NCBI GenBank assembly: GCA_023374025.1
Contig: SIJG01000077.1
Span: forward strand, 564,565-628,564
Length of the DNA stretch: 64,000 nt
Origin: Heterodera schachtii
Taxonomy: Eukaryota > Nematoda > Chromadorea > Rhabditida > Heteroderidae
Direction: 5' to 3'
A program made the position numbers and the translations under genes. This document shows, piece after piece, positions 42,584-55,400 of the stretch. The notes under the pieces are model-generated. The model was not told the origin of the DNA, made no database searches, and saw only the letters and a program-made list of their open reading frames with translations. Numbering within the stretch: the stretch's first letter is position 1; each line of letters starts with the position of its first letter.

Positions 42584-43803
42584 TCAAACCAATTGCAATA
42601 ATAAAATCCAAATGATAGCAACCAATGAACAGACAACAATGAATGGTCCCAAAAAAAACTTAATGAGAAATGTGAAGGCGTAAATCGTCAGTCCGAGGAT
42701 AAAGAAACCGCCAATCAAAAGTGCCATCATCAGAATGATTGTGTCCATTTGGCGCTTCTTTCTTTTATTTGATGCCAATAATTTGGGATTGCCTCCAACG
42801 CCAATTCCTTTTGCTTGCTCGGCCGTGATCAGCTCGACTATTTTGGGCCACAAAGTTTGGACAATTGGTCCAAAAATGTCGCTTGGCTGCATTAATTTGC
42901 TAAATTTGTTTTTGATTTTGTAAGCTGGGACATGGATGACGGTAACTTCCGCCGGCCCGGACCCAACCTACTCGAGTTTGTTGTGCTCATAAAATGCTTC
43001 CAAGTTAATTTCTGGCGGCATTTTCGCTGCAATTTGCTTCAATGATTCACGAATTGCTTGTGCCACTGATGCTTTATGTTCTTCCAAAGCATTTTCTTCA
43101 TCCTTTTTCAATTTGGTCAGAATGTTTTGTCCGTTGTCCGTCAGCGTTTGAATCAGCGCCATTTGCCCGCCAAATGCTTTGATCAATTTCGTCTTGACAT
43201 TTTTCCAATCTTTGCCAACAACACCAGTGCAAAATCGGCCAATAAACTTGTTTAATGGACCAATTAAGACATTTTTATTGCTGCACACCATTGCATGTGC
43301 CCATTCAGCATATTTCCTATTCGTAAATGGTTTAGTCAAAACAAAGAAGAGATGAGATTTTAGGTAAGAGGTACTTAAATTGTGCGCGAGATTTAGAAAC
43401 GGCAAATAAATTTTCAGGGAACACTTGGAACTTTCATGCCTTTTTCGCGATTTTGATGCCTTTTTAGTCGTGCTCTACTTATTATAAGTAATTTATACTT
43501 TTTAATCTTTATAAATTTTAATGTTTTCATTCACAAATTTTGACTAAGTATGAAAATAAAAAATTCCGACATGTTTTACCCATTTACCTTGTATTTTCCA
43601 TCCACCCATTGCCTCCGAATAGTACTGAATTAGCCAATTTATCAACTAGTTTGTATGAGCAAATTACCTAATTCATCGCTTTTTAATGAGTTTTTTAGGT
43701 TGTTAATGATGTCTGAAGGAACAACATCGAGTTCATTGCCGGGCTTGGTTCCATTTGTTGATACAATGACAAATAAAAGCAAAAAAGAAATGATTCCTTT
43801 CAT
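42584..43803 (-). CDS. Four-exon secreted/membrane protein, 277 residues, unrecognised
   Basis: Exons on the minus strand: 43,668-43,803, 43,588-43,624, 42,972-43,316 and 42,584-42,900 (acceptor AG at 42,900-42,901; last exon begins at 42,899). All joints are GT-AG and in phase, giving 277 residues. The start MKGIISFLLLFVIVSTNGTK is a typical signal peptide. The middle (NKFIGRFCTGVVGKDWKNVK, KDEENALEEHKASVAQAIRE) is helical, with two cysteines. After RKKRQ, a possible furin-type site, come two strongly hydrophobic segments (ILMMALLIGGFFILGLTIYA and VVCSLVAIIWILLLQLV) up to the stop. Likely a secretory-pathway protein with a membrane-anchored tail, or one released by cleavage at RKKR. I do not recognise the family. 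No defect seen: one of the two best intact models in the window. Confidence 0.8.
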
Positions 43804-43849
43804 TGGCTGCTTTAAATTTCAAATAATAATAATAATTTAATAAACAAAT

Positions 43850-45590
43850 AAAATAATTAATTTTAACTCAGATTTTTGAGTCAAATAAAAACCAAATTAA
43901 GATAATGAGAAATTTGAGACCGGCAAATAGGCACAGACAGGGAATTTCGAAATTTTTGTTAACAAATTTAAACCAAAATTGAAAATTTTGAGCTATTTAA
44001 TTAAAATTTTCCTTTTTTAACATAAATCTTAATTGGAATTGCGGAATATATTTCTTTGTTGAATTTCTGTTCGGCATTCTGGGATTACTAGATTTATTTA
44101 TTTTCGCTATTTTCGTAAATTTTCTTAGGAAAAAATGTAACAAAACTCAAAAAGTTTCATGGGAGGAATTATCGGCACCGTAGTGCACAAAAATCTTTTT
44201 TAGTTTTAATCAAAATCACAAAATGGTCATTTTTGGTGCAAAAAAACATATTAATAAAAGTGACTCTCAATTTTTGAATTTTGTAAATATATGCATTAGC
44301 TAGATTTTATCCATTAATTCGAATTTTTGGAATATTCATGATTTTAGTGCTTGTAATTTTAAGCACCAAAACCCACCCTATTGACACAAAACTTTAAAAA
44401 ATAATTAAGTTCAAAAGTCGCTTCCATTCTGTTCCAATTCGGGTGAAAACTATGGCAGAATTTAGTGAAAATTTTGTCCTAAAGTAAATAAAATAAATAA
44501 AGAATACCTGTGTGCCCAAAAATTAAAAATCTTATTAAGAAGATTAAACATAGAGAAATGCATTTTATTCGATTTTGTGTTTTTTGTCTTAAAAAAATAA
44601 AATTTAAATTCATAATTAATTTTTATTCTTCGAAATTGCGAAAAAAATATGCTTAAATTCTGAAACAGTTTTTTTTTTATCAAACTTACAAAATCGGCTG
44701 TTTTTGATGCTTATAATAACTCGCTCTAATTTAATAATTTTACAGAGGAAATTTATTTTTCTTGCCTGTTATCTGAAAAAGGAAAAAAAAACTAGAAATC
44801 CGGGCCCTGAGGATGGTTTCAGATTATGCCATGCTCCCTATTTATGCGGTCCATCTGGCATTGTTTGACATTAATTATGACGTTGATTAAGCCAACCCTT
44901 ATATGACAATAAAAAATTTATCCTATTGATTCACATAATTAAATTAAAAATTGCGAATTTTCCAGGTAACTATTATGAGTCCTACTTTCTTTGTATAATT
45001 TATCCTACTGAATCCTACTTTTTTATGTTCATTGATTCTTCAAATAAAATTTTTTCACATTGCCCATTGCCATATTTGCTTTACGATTACTGAATTTTTA
45101 ATTACTTCTATATAATATGATGTCAAAATTAGGATTGTCGGTTTTTGTCATTTTAAGTTTTAAGCCACCCTGAAAGCTATAAAGAAGTCAAGCGTCTGTT
45201 CGTCTTTTCTCGACTTTTTTTTACTGCTAATGTGCGCATTTGTATTAATTAAATTCCAGGTGAAATAGCGAAATTTTTTAGAAGAAAATTTACAAAAAAG
45301 GGCCTAAACAATGGAGAAAAAATGTTGAAATAGGGGTGAAAAATTAACATTTTTCTGAAAAACTTTGTTCACACTTTGCAATTAAAAAATGGGCTTGAAT
45401 TCCATGTTTTTGAATGAAATGTAAAAAATATTTCTTTTTCTAGAATAATTGAATAAAAAATAGTTTTAAATTATAATAAAATTTATTTTAGCAGTTTGGA
45501 TTTAAAAATTTTTTTAATTAAAAAGCGGTTTATTTCGAGAAAGAATGTGGAAAACTGATTTTATTTTTTTAAATTAAATTAATTAATTAC
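43850..45590. other. Gene-free AT-rich stretch
   Basis: About 1.7 kb with no convincing frame. GGCACCGTAGTGCAC near 44,173 is a small palindrome-like word. Confidence 0.4.
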
Positions 45591-45599
45591 CTTTAATGA

Positions 45600-46740
45600 T
45601 TAGAACTCGAAAAAAGGCACCAAAAATCGCGAAAAAAAAGGCATGTAAAGGCACAAAAATCCCGAAAAAGGCATGAAAAAAGACATTTTAAATTTTTTAT
45701 TACGAATTTTTAGGGAACAAAACACGTAAAACTTAACCAAATAACTTAATTTTGGTTATTTAAATGATTATTAAATATTTTATAATGTTTTTCAAATAAG
45801 GAAAATTTTTAAACCTAAAGTTTTTGATCAAGAAAATAAATGAAATTTGGCGATCAATTTTTGTTTCAATTCTTAGGGGGTGTATTTTTGAAAAAATTTT
45901 CAATTCTTAGGGGTGTATTTTCTTAAATTTTTTCGGGTCATTTCTTAGTGGTGTATTTTCCCGATTTTATTTGCCGCTGATAAGTCTTCTGCAGCAGATG
46001 GCCAGCTCCATTATATATTTCTGTCTCTGTAGGTAAATGGTAATTCGGTCCCCGAAAAGTCGAAGTGACGAACAAATAAATATTTATTGAATACAAAACA
46101 ACGACAATTTTAGTCGGAAGACGGCGGAGAAGAGCAATGGGAAACGTGAACAACAAAAACAATGAAATTAAAAAGGGGGGCAAAGGTCACAACGAATATC
46201 AATAATGTATGTGTCTGACTGTGAATGCTCAGACACAATAAATAAACAACAAATGAAAAATTACCTACATAAATATCACTTGAAATGAAAACAAAAAAAT
46301 TTTAATTTATTAGATTTTAACCTAAAAAACAATTATAATAAATAGGGAATCTTTTTTTAGGCACAAAAATTCGCGAAATAGGCATCAAATAGGCACAAAA
46401 TAGGCAAAAAAATCTTATTAACGCTTTTTTTGAAAAAAATTTCAATTCTTAGGGGTGTATTTTCTGAATTTTTTCGGGTCATTTCTTAGGGGTGTATTTT
46501 CCCGATTTTATTGCATTTATAATGGAATTTTTCGGAAAAAAACGCTAAAAAAAGGCACCAAAACGGCAAAAAGCCAAAAAAGGCAATTAAGGCACGAAAA
46601 TCCCGAAAAGGAAAAAAAAGGCATAATAAAAGTCAACGTAGAAGCTTCAAACCAAGTGGAAACATCGTTTTTTTTATGCTTAATATATGCGCAAAAAAAG
46701 GCATATGCCTCAAAATGCGAGCTCTATTAATGATCAAGCA
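45600..46740. repeat. Nested repeats: GGCAC/AAAGGCA element with the 32.2-kb repeat inside
   Basis: Outer words (AAGGCACCAAAA, AAATCCCGAAAAAGGCATG) occur at both edges (45,615-45,690 and 46,550-46,700). The inner part 46,095-46,430 is the inverted copy of 32,215-32,550. A segment TTCGGGTCATTTCTTAG plus GGTGTATTTTCCCGATTTTA occurs on both sides of the inner part (45,928 and 46,475), so the insertion is bracketed by a long direct repeat. No gene. Confidence 0.6.
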
Positions 46741-47850
46741 AAATTACAGCAAAATTTGTCGTTCTCCTTGAACTTTCCGATTTATTATCAAACCTTTCAC
46801 CTTCACAATTACATGAACAAATTTGCTAGCGCCATAGACAAAGATTTTATTATTGTATAGCTGAATGATTTTCTATTAAAAAATTTGTAGTGCCTATGTT
46901 CAGCCGAATTATGAATAGATTGACCGTTGTTCATTGGCATCTCCTCCGGCAGTTTTAGTTTTTTTTTTTTTGTTTTATTGTTTTTAAAAATTTTCTTAAT
47001 TAAAATTTTTTTAATATTAAATGTTTATTCCCATAGCCAATAAGGCTCTTTAAAATTTCAAAAGTCAAGAGACAGAACCCTTAAAACAAATTCTTTATTA
47101 AATTATTGAAAATTTAAATGTTTTTTTCAGAAATATAAATTTCAGGTTATCGACTTCGGAAGTCCGACGTTTTTTATAGGAAGATGTTTTTATTTGAGAT
47201 TTTTTATCACCTTTTTTTGTTCCAAATACCAACTTAGAAATGATAGGTTTTTGAATTGAAAGAAATTTCTTTATTTTCACAATTTAATTCGATAATTAAA
47301 TTTAGCTATCAAATAGTACGAAGTGTCTATAATTAATCCATATTTGGTAAACATTTACATGCATATCAAAGGAAAGGAAGTTTATAAAACTGGATGGAAT
47401 TTATATATATTTACGTAAATAATTTATAGCCTTAAATTTTTTTTGGTCAAATTTTTTTTAGTTCATTTCGAAAATTTGTTTTTAAAACTTTTGAAATTTG
47501 CCTTTTCAACTGCAAACAGCAGGGCAATTTTTTGGTCATGCGAATTTTTCTTATTTATTCAAATTCAATTTTTTCTTAATATTTATCTTTTTCATAAGAA
47601 ATTAAATATTTCATCTTTTTTCATATAACTATCTATATAAATCCCATCCATTGTTATAAGGTGAATTACGAAAAAAATTTTTAAAAAAGGCGAGCTAATT
47701 TAAAAATCCCTGCATGGACATTGAAATTTTTTCTACGAAAATCACTCTCCAAAATTCATTGCGTTTAAAGCAATTTTTCAAATTCTTCATGTCCTTTGGA
47801 ATTTTTCATAAATTGATTCCTTTTGGTGGGATCTCAACTACAATACAAGC
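46741..47850. other. Gene-free AT-rich stretch
   Basis: No supported gene, RNA or repeat border. Confidence 0.4.
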
Positions 47851-47851
47851 A

Positions 47852-50800
47852 TTACTTAGCAATTAATCTAGACAAAGAACAGGATAACAAAACTTTCACA
47901 TTGATGAAAAAAGATCCTGCGTAATAATACGTGACAACGCCAGCCGAAAAAAATTCGCCAAGTTTTTCGTACACTTGGACACTCAAAACACCACACACAC
48001 CCGTACCACCACCGTATTCACGTAAAACCGAAAGGTTACTGTAAAAGTCATCACTAGTTAATGAAACGAATTCCGCTTTTTCAAAATTCTCAAGAAGAAC
48101 GGAGATAGAATTGATATTGTAGCTTGCACTGAAATGGAAAGTCCATGAGTGTAGTCGAATTGGCACGGTGCCATTAGTCAATGGCAGTTTGTACATAATT
48201 TCATACAAATGCTTTGGGATTAAAAACTAATTTAGAATTTTCTTAAAAAATCAGAAAATTTTATCTCAAGGAAAAACATTAAAAAATTCTTAATGTTTTT
48301 TAAAAATTTGAAATAAAACTTGAAAAAATTAGCAAAACTATTTTTTTAAATGATACATAGAAAATTAAAGTTAATTGACGAAAAAAAAATTACCATGCCT
48401 TGCTCGCTCTCTCTTCGCCGATTGTCACATCAAAATTTGTCACCATGATGTTAAGGCTTTTATAATCACGAATAAAGAAACAGTTTTTGGGGTTGCACCG
48501 GGTGATCATGTTTGTGTCATTTTGCAGATTTTTGAAACATATCCTTGTTTGGAAAATCTGAAACCAAACGAAAAGTATATGTAAGAGCCGAGCATTTGTC
48601 CAGCTTAAATTTCAAAAATTCAGCTGCTGCGTTTCCTCAATTTTTTACATCCCTTCTCAATTATTTGGGTCAAAAATGCAAATTTATATATTATCTCACG
48701 GATCGGGAATTGGACTGATGGTTGCTTGGTCATTACTCCAAAACCATCAAATGGAAAATTTTTCATTATTTTGCTCAAGAAACAAATTTTAAAGCTTTTT
48801 GGTTGTTTTTAAGTAAGATTAGAGACAGGGTAATGAACTCTGCTGATTAATCATTATTTTGCTAATTCCAAGTAGTCAATGATTTTTTTTATGGGATGCT
48901 GATTCTCAAAGGGCAAAATTGACCGAAAATTACTAATTTTCAGTGAAAATCTGTTTAAAAATTATTAAAACTTCTTATTTTTTACACTGTATCGCCATAT
49001 CGGCACCACTTGGCCCCCAAAAAATATTTTTTTCTGTAAAAAATTGGCTCAAAATGCAAAAAAATTATAATTTTGGTGAAAATCTATTAACTAATTGCAC
49101 TCAAATTTTCAAAATTTTCCCGGCGGACCAATCCGCAAAACAGGCAAATTGTTCAAACTTTAAAAAAGCGACTCAAAACAGAAGATAATTTTGTGCGCGG
49201 AATTCATTCGAAAAAGCTTAACAAAGCCCGAATTCTCCACGGATCCGGAAAGGCCATCCAGATCCGGACCGCCTTCCCAACACTATTTAAATATACAAGC
49301 TGACTTTTTATTGCCGTATTCATCAAGAATCTCGAAAACATTTGTAGCTATCTGGAAGATTGTCGCGTTGTCCGTAACGGACTGAGTAAACGTCATTCAT
49401 ATCATCCATAACTTCCTTAGCAACTGCGTTTTCAATTTTGTGGAATGATTTCAGCTTAAAATAAAACAACATATTTCAATAAAAATTAACAAAAAAGTTT
49501 CTATGAAATTTAAAAATATGGTAAACATTTATTTCTTACTATAAATGAATTTATATAAAAGGGACATAATGAAAAGTTTCATTTTTTCCTAATTTTTTTC
49601 TTTTTCTTAGAATTTAAAAAATAGTAATTTTAAAATCTGAAAGCTTTATACACTGTAATTATTAATCGGTTAAAGTTGCCATAATAGGACTTAATTCTAG
49701 GTTTTTAGGAATATAAAATTTTTAAAAAGTGGTAAATTGTCTATGTAAAAATAATGATCACTACAAATTTGGCACTGCTTATAAATTAATGTAAAAGAAT
49801 CATCATACAAGTTCGCCTGAAACATATTTCGAATTTATTGTTATTCATTTAATTTAAAATGTAAAAAATTCAGCGTTACCGCTGATTAGCTGAATTCCGA
49901 GACCCAAAATCTGCCTTTTGAATATTTTTTATTTAAAATTATATAAAGTTCATTAATTACCAATTGCAGAACGTCATATCTTATGATGTTCATGAATTCC
50001 TAAACTTCTTTTCGGTGGTAATTTTTAGCAGTGATAATTGACTGGAGAAGTCAGCTAAAATTGTTTTTACAGAATTCTTTTTATTAAAATTTCATTTCTA
50101 AACATTAACTATCATTTAATTAAGTCGGATAATCAATCACACAGCTTATAACAAGGGCTGCCAAAAATATGTACAAAAAGCGGTTGAAATATGTACATAA
50201 ATATGTAAAAAAATCCCAAAATATGTATAAAAAACCAAAACATGTACCAAATATGTAAATAGAATTTTTAAATGGTTATTTTTGGAAAAATTCTTAGTAA
50301 AGGGAGAAATAGGCACCAAATGCAATAAAAATGACCTAAATAGGCTTATAATCACATTTTAATTTTATAAATATTTTTGGTGTTAAATTTTTAATTTATT
50401 CACAAGAAATTCTAATTAAATTTTCAAAATTCTCAATTAAATACAAAGAATAAAAATACTTACGAAAATGTATAAAATCCCGAAATATGTAAATTATATA
50501 TAAAAACTCCGAAATATGTAAAAAATATGTAAATAAAAGTCCCGATTTTTGTTCGCAAAGACAAAAATAAGTAAAATCAACTTTTTAAAGAGTGAAACCT
50601 CAAATTTCTAAATGAAGGAAAGTATAAAAATCAAAATTTTTTATTCTTATAAATAAAACAACAATGCGAAACACTAAAAATAGAGTCAAGTCTTAATTAA
50701 AAACGGAAAAGCATCACAGAAGCAGCGAACTTTATTTGTATAACAAAAATTTACCCATTGGAGTATGTTGGCTCGTCAATTCCAACTTTCCGAAACAGAT

Positions 50801-51079
50801 TGACGACCATATTATTTGCTTCATCTGCAGAATTGTACGTCGTAGATGTGGCTACAAATAAAATGTTAAATTATATAATTATATTTAATTAAAACAAAAA
50901 AAGAGAAAATTAAAAGCAACAGATTGTGTTCTCCATTTCTTCAACAATTTTTTACGATCTTCGTCCTCAATTTCACTGAACCAAATGAGAAGCTCTGTAA
51001 ACAATGAGGCAAATATCACAATTAAAATAATATAATATTTTTCAATTTTACATGGGATAAATATTGATAAACCCTCCAT
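47852..51079 (-). CDS. Putative multi-exon gene, structure incomplete
   Basis: Coding-like exons on the minus strand: about 50,885-51,079 (leader-like, KYYIILIVIFASLFTELLIW), 50,755-50,851 (YNSADEANNMVVNLFRKVGI), 49,961-49,999 (FMNIIRYDVLQL), 49,383-49,454 (FHKIENAVAKEVMDDMNDVY), 48,399-48,557 (ICFKNLQNDTNMITRCNPKN) and 47,852-48,211 (LPLTNGTVPIRLHSWTFHFS, then GGGTGVCGVLSVQVYEKLGE). The last four join in phase. The joint 48,399/48,211 works only with a GC donor (AAG then GCATGG). The link between 50,755 and 49,999 is out of phase, so an exon is missing or two genes are involved. No family recognised. An AT-rich element fragment (50,150-50,560) lies in the widest gap. Confidence 0.4.
50153..50560. 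repeat. Fragment of the ATATGTA hAT-like element
   Basis: Begins AGGGCTGCCAAAAATATGTA, close to the TAGGGTTGGCAAAAATATGT end of the complete element at 54,543. It continues with AAATATGTA words and CCGAAATATGTAA to about 50,555. The second terminus is missing. Confidence 0.7.
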
Positions 51080-51200
51080 GTGATGGCCGGACAGTTAGTT
51101 AGTGAATAATCTGTCAGTGAACACTCCAAAAGAAGACTATCTCATTGTAGGATAATTTTTCAGTAAAAGGACAATCCGTTAGTGAAACAATTCGTCAGGA
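51080..51200. repeat. Fragment with CCGGACA terminus and GTCAGTGA units
   Basis: GCCGGACAGTTAGTTAGTG at 51,086, then AATCTGTCAGTGAA and two more related units (CAATCCGTTAGTGAA, CAATTCGTCAGG) to 51,200, all in one orientation. It resembles one terminus of the 10.3-kb element family; no inverted partner is present. Confidence 0.6.
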
Positions 51201-51209
51201 ATTATTTGA

Positions 51210-52425
51210 GCAATGATCATATCTTGCAAAATTAATTGTTCGATTTAATAAAAAAATTAAGGTCTGAAGACTAAAAAAATGTGAAGAAATGGAGAAAAGA
51301 AGTTTTTGAAAAAATAAATTTCTTTAAATCAGTGACAATCGATTTTCATGGCTCAGTATTGAATCTCTTCTGATGGGTTTTCTACGGCTTTCCCTTGGTT
51401 CTATTCCCCGCAGGAATTATTATTTTGATTTATTTTTCTATTTTTTTACATTATTTAATATTCTAAGTGAATAAACAATTTTTATTAAAGTAAATTATAT
51501 TTTTTTACATTCAATTGAATATTATTTCAATTTAAAAAATTTTAAATAGCCATGTTATGAAAAACAGTTCTTCTGTTTGCTGTGATGGCATTACTGTTGG
51601 AGGGGAATCCGACTCTGGAAAATTTTGAAAAAGAAAAAAATTCACATTGAAAATTAAACAAAAAATTTTTTTTTTACAAATTTCCAACCTGGTACCATAC
51701 GATAGCGCTTGGAATGCACTTTGCTCTAAATTGCATGAAACTTTCAAAAAATTTCATTAAGTTTCAGAAAGTTATGGCATTTTTGAACATTTTTGGCATA
51801 ACAATCAGAAAACTGAATGAAATTCTTTGAAATTTTTCATGACAATAAAGAACACCAAAATCAAACATATTAGCAAGATAATTTAATTTGTTTTTGTTTA
51901 GGAAAAGCTCTGAAGAATTTTTCTTGAAAAATATGTAAAATGGTCATTTTTATGAAGTGCCAGTGCCATTAGCACATTACGAATTGATTTTATACGATTT
52001 CCCATTGATTCTTTCAAATTACATTTTTTTTGTTCTTCTCATTCTTTAAGGTCATCATTTTGCCGTAAATTGTTTAATCCTTCATAATTATAATATAAGT
52101 TGAACAATCTGTTTGTTAGGAAGTCACTCTTTTCAGTAAATTTATTTTATTTTAAAATATTTGTATAAAAATTGAAATTTAATTTTTATTATCATTAAAA
52201 ATGAATAAAACAATGCGCAATGAATTATACTTTTTTATTTTCAAATTTTGTGCCATTGTATCCCCAGTGCATTTTTGTGATTTCGAATTTTCCAAAAAAA
52301 AAAAAACGGGGGGGGGGCTTTGCCATTAAATTGTTCATTGTTTTTGGCATGTAGAACAAAAGGGGTTTAGCATATATTTATTTACGAATTTCAACTTTGC
52401 TTACCATGTACGAACCTGTTGTTGG
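51210..52425. other. Gene-free stretch upstream of the BTB gene
   Basis: AT-rich, with a G-run near 52,307. No promoter motif can be assigned with confidence. Confidence 0.4.
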
Positions 52426-52433
52426 TAGAACGA

Positions 52434-55400
52434 ATGAAGCATTTGTTGAGCACGGGTGAGCACGCTGATGTTTATTTTTTGGTGGGGGACGGTGATGGAA
52501 AAGAGGCGAGTTTTAAAAACAGAAATTAAATTATTATTAATTATTTAATTAAAAATAATTGAAAAATTTTGTAATTTTGGTCGTTTATTGATTGTCATTT
52601 TTTATTTAATCCTCTTAAGCTTGTGCCAGCACATAAACTCATTTTGAGGTCAGCTTCCGAGGTTTTTGAGGCAATGTTCCGTTTTGATGCCAAAAACGAA
52701 AAAGCGAAATTTGGTAAAATATTAATGAATAAAAAATTTCAATAATTTTTTGGTGCAAAACCGCTAAATTCCTATTTTTTCATTCCGGTGCTGAAATTTC
52801 TGATATATCATTGGAGAAAAAAAAATTTGGCCCGAAGAGTAAAAAAAAAAAAAAAGGCTTCGGATTCCACCATTTTAAATCCCCAAAATTTGGAAAATTT
52901 TCACTAAGACTCGGCCTCTTAATATTTTTTACTAAGTTGATAGGATCCCTTACAGGGGTGTGCGAAAATCAAAAAAAAGTTTTCGAAAAAGAACGAAAAC
53001 ATATTTTTAATTTATCAGTGCGCAAAGAAAGAAAATTTGAAGAACATAAAAGGTAACTCGCCCGGGTGGGACTCGAACCAACGACCCCAGCAATCCGTGC
53101 CGTGCTCTCCCAACTGAGCTACGGGCGCTCCTTTTACCGGTTCTCCCATGTCCTTTGTCCCACTTTCTCCCACACTCCGTTCCTTCTGGCATCATAAATT
53201 AAGAATTTTTTTTGTTAATTTCACAAAAAAATTTTTGTCCATAATGTTTATTGCTGATTACTCCACATTTTGAATTAGCCTCTGATAGTTACCCAATATT
53301 TTGGAATAGCCTCGGCCTAATTCCCCATTTTGAATTAGTCCCGCTAATTACCAAATTTTGAAATAGCCTCGGCTAATTACCCCATTTTGAGTTAGTCCCT
53401 GCTAATTACCCTGTATTTGAATTAGCCTCTGCTAATTGTCCCGTGGAGGTCCCCGACGTTGAAGCAGCAGCGTTCAAAGTGATGTTGAGTTTCATCTATA
53501 CGGAAGAGTTGAGTGAATTGAACGGAGACAATGCAATGGAAGTGCTTTACGCCGGTGAATTTATTTTTGAAAAATAAATTACTTAATTATCGAATTTACT
53601 TTAGCCAAAAAGTACAACATCATTGGCCTTGTTCGCCCATCTTTGCAAATTCCAATTTCAAAACTACGCAATGTTTTCTTGGCTTATGCCCAGGCTCGCC
53701 TTTTCGATTTGGAGGTGAGGACCATTTTTTTTTCAGAAAAACCAGGTACAGGACCCGGTCCAGGCCTTTTTCATTTAAATTATCATTTTTTATTTTAGGA
53801 CTTTGCTAATTGTTGTTTGTCTTACATTGACAAAAATGCGGACACTTTGCTCAAATCGGATGAATTTTTGCAAATTGACCAAAAATTATTATGTGAAATT
53901 TTGGAACGTGACGAATTGCAAATCCGTGAAGAAATTTCAATTTGGGATGCAGTAATTTAATCTTAAAAAATTTAATTCTGATTAATTCATTGATTATTTT
54001 TGTTTTTTTTTCGGCACTCCGTTGGGCTGACGCAAAATGCCGTCAAAATTGCATTGAAAGTTCAGCTGAAAATTGTCGTGCCGTTCTCGGTCCAGCATTG
54101 TTAAAAATTCGCTTCCCTCTCTTCTCAAAAAAGGAATTTTTGAAAAAAATCGGTATAAAATTATTTGAATAATTTTCGTCCTTTTCCCCAATTTTTCAGT
54201 TCCTTCAAAGGTTTTAACAGCCGAAGAAAAGATCGGCGTTTATCAGTTCCATTGTCAACCCCATTTTCGTGGAAATTATGCTCAATTATTTTATCCACTG
54301 AAATTTGCGAGTCATTGGCGAATTTGGACATTTGGGACAATTTCGATGGAAATTGAAGAATTGTCCGAATTTGCAAGAGAACCAATGGACAGTTACAGAT
54401 ACAGTGACAATACCGTATACATCAAGGGGTTATCTTGGAAAATATTGGCACAAATAAAAGCGAACAATGAAGGCACTGAAAAATGGTTAGCCATTCAACT
54501 TTGTTGCTTTGGCCCGAGGGAAGGTGAACAAAACAAGATGATTAGGGTTGGCAAAAATATGTACAAAAAATGGTCAGAATATGTACATAAATATGTAAGA
54601 AAAACACGAAATATTTAAATAGACATTTTTTAAATGGTTATTTTTTGGAAAAAATTCTTGTAAAGGGTGAAATAGGCACAAAATACCATAAAAATGACCT
54701 AAATTCTTTTAGAATCACATTTTTATATTAAAAAATTAATTTTCGTATCCCCTTTTTATAAAAAAAAAACCCGATTTTTAGGGGTACATTTTCATAAAAA
54801 ATTTTAAATTTTCACAAGAAATTCTCAAAACAATTTAGAAAAAATGCTAAAAAGTCTAAAATATGTACCAAATATGTATAAAAACCCCGAAATATGTATA
54901 AAAAGTCCAAAATATGTAAAAACATGTAAATAAAAATCCCAACTTTCGTTCGCAAACACAAAAAAGAAAGTGTTTTTCCTACTATTCAAAGCATGGAGAT
55001 ACCAGGGAAAAAAATATGTATTTACATAAAATTGCCTGCCCTAAAGATGATACTAATAATTAAATATTATTGATATTCAGATAAAAATTGGAGCTGCGAA
55101 TGTTCGGCAACTTTTCGAATTGTCTCCAAAATGAACGGTGTGCAGAATTCCATTGGAAAATTCAATGACCTAGCTTTTAACAATGAACAGCAGGGTCGTG
55201 GCTTTAATTTCATTGCATTTACGGTTAGTGTAATTTGAATAATTCCCTTAATTGATAATTGGGGTTAATTAAGGAACTGATGGAACCGAGCAAAGGATTT
55301 TATGACAAAAATGGGGACAAAATAACAGTGGCAGTCGATTTTGCGGTGGTCGAACCAAAAGCGGATAAATCCATTTATAATTCAAGCAAATCCTATGGGA

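Noticed and set aside
53055..53130. Functional tRNA gene
   Set aside because: D- and T-arms look good, but the anticodon stem does not pair and the acceptor needs a shifted base, so it is reported only as tRNA-like.
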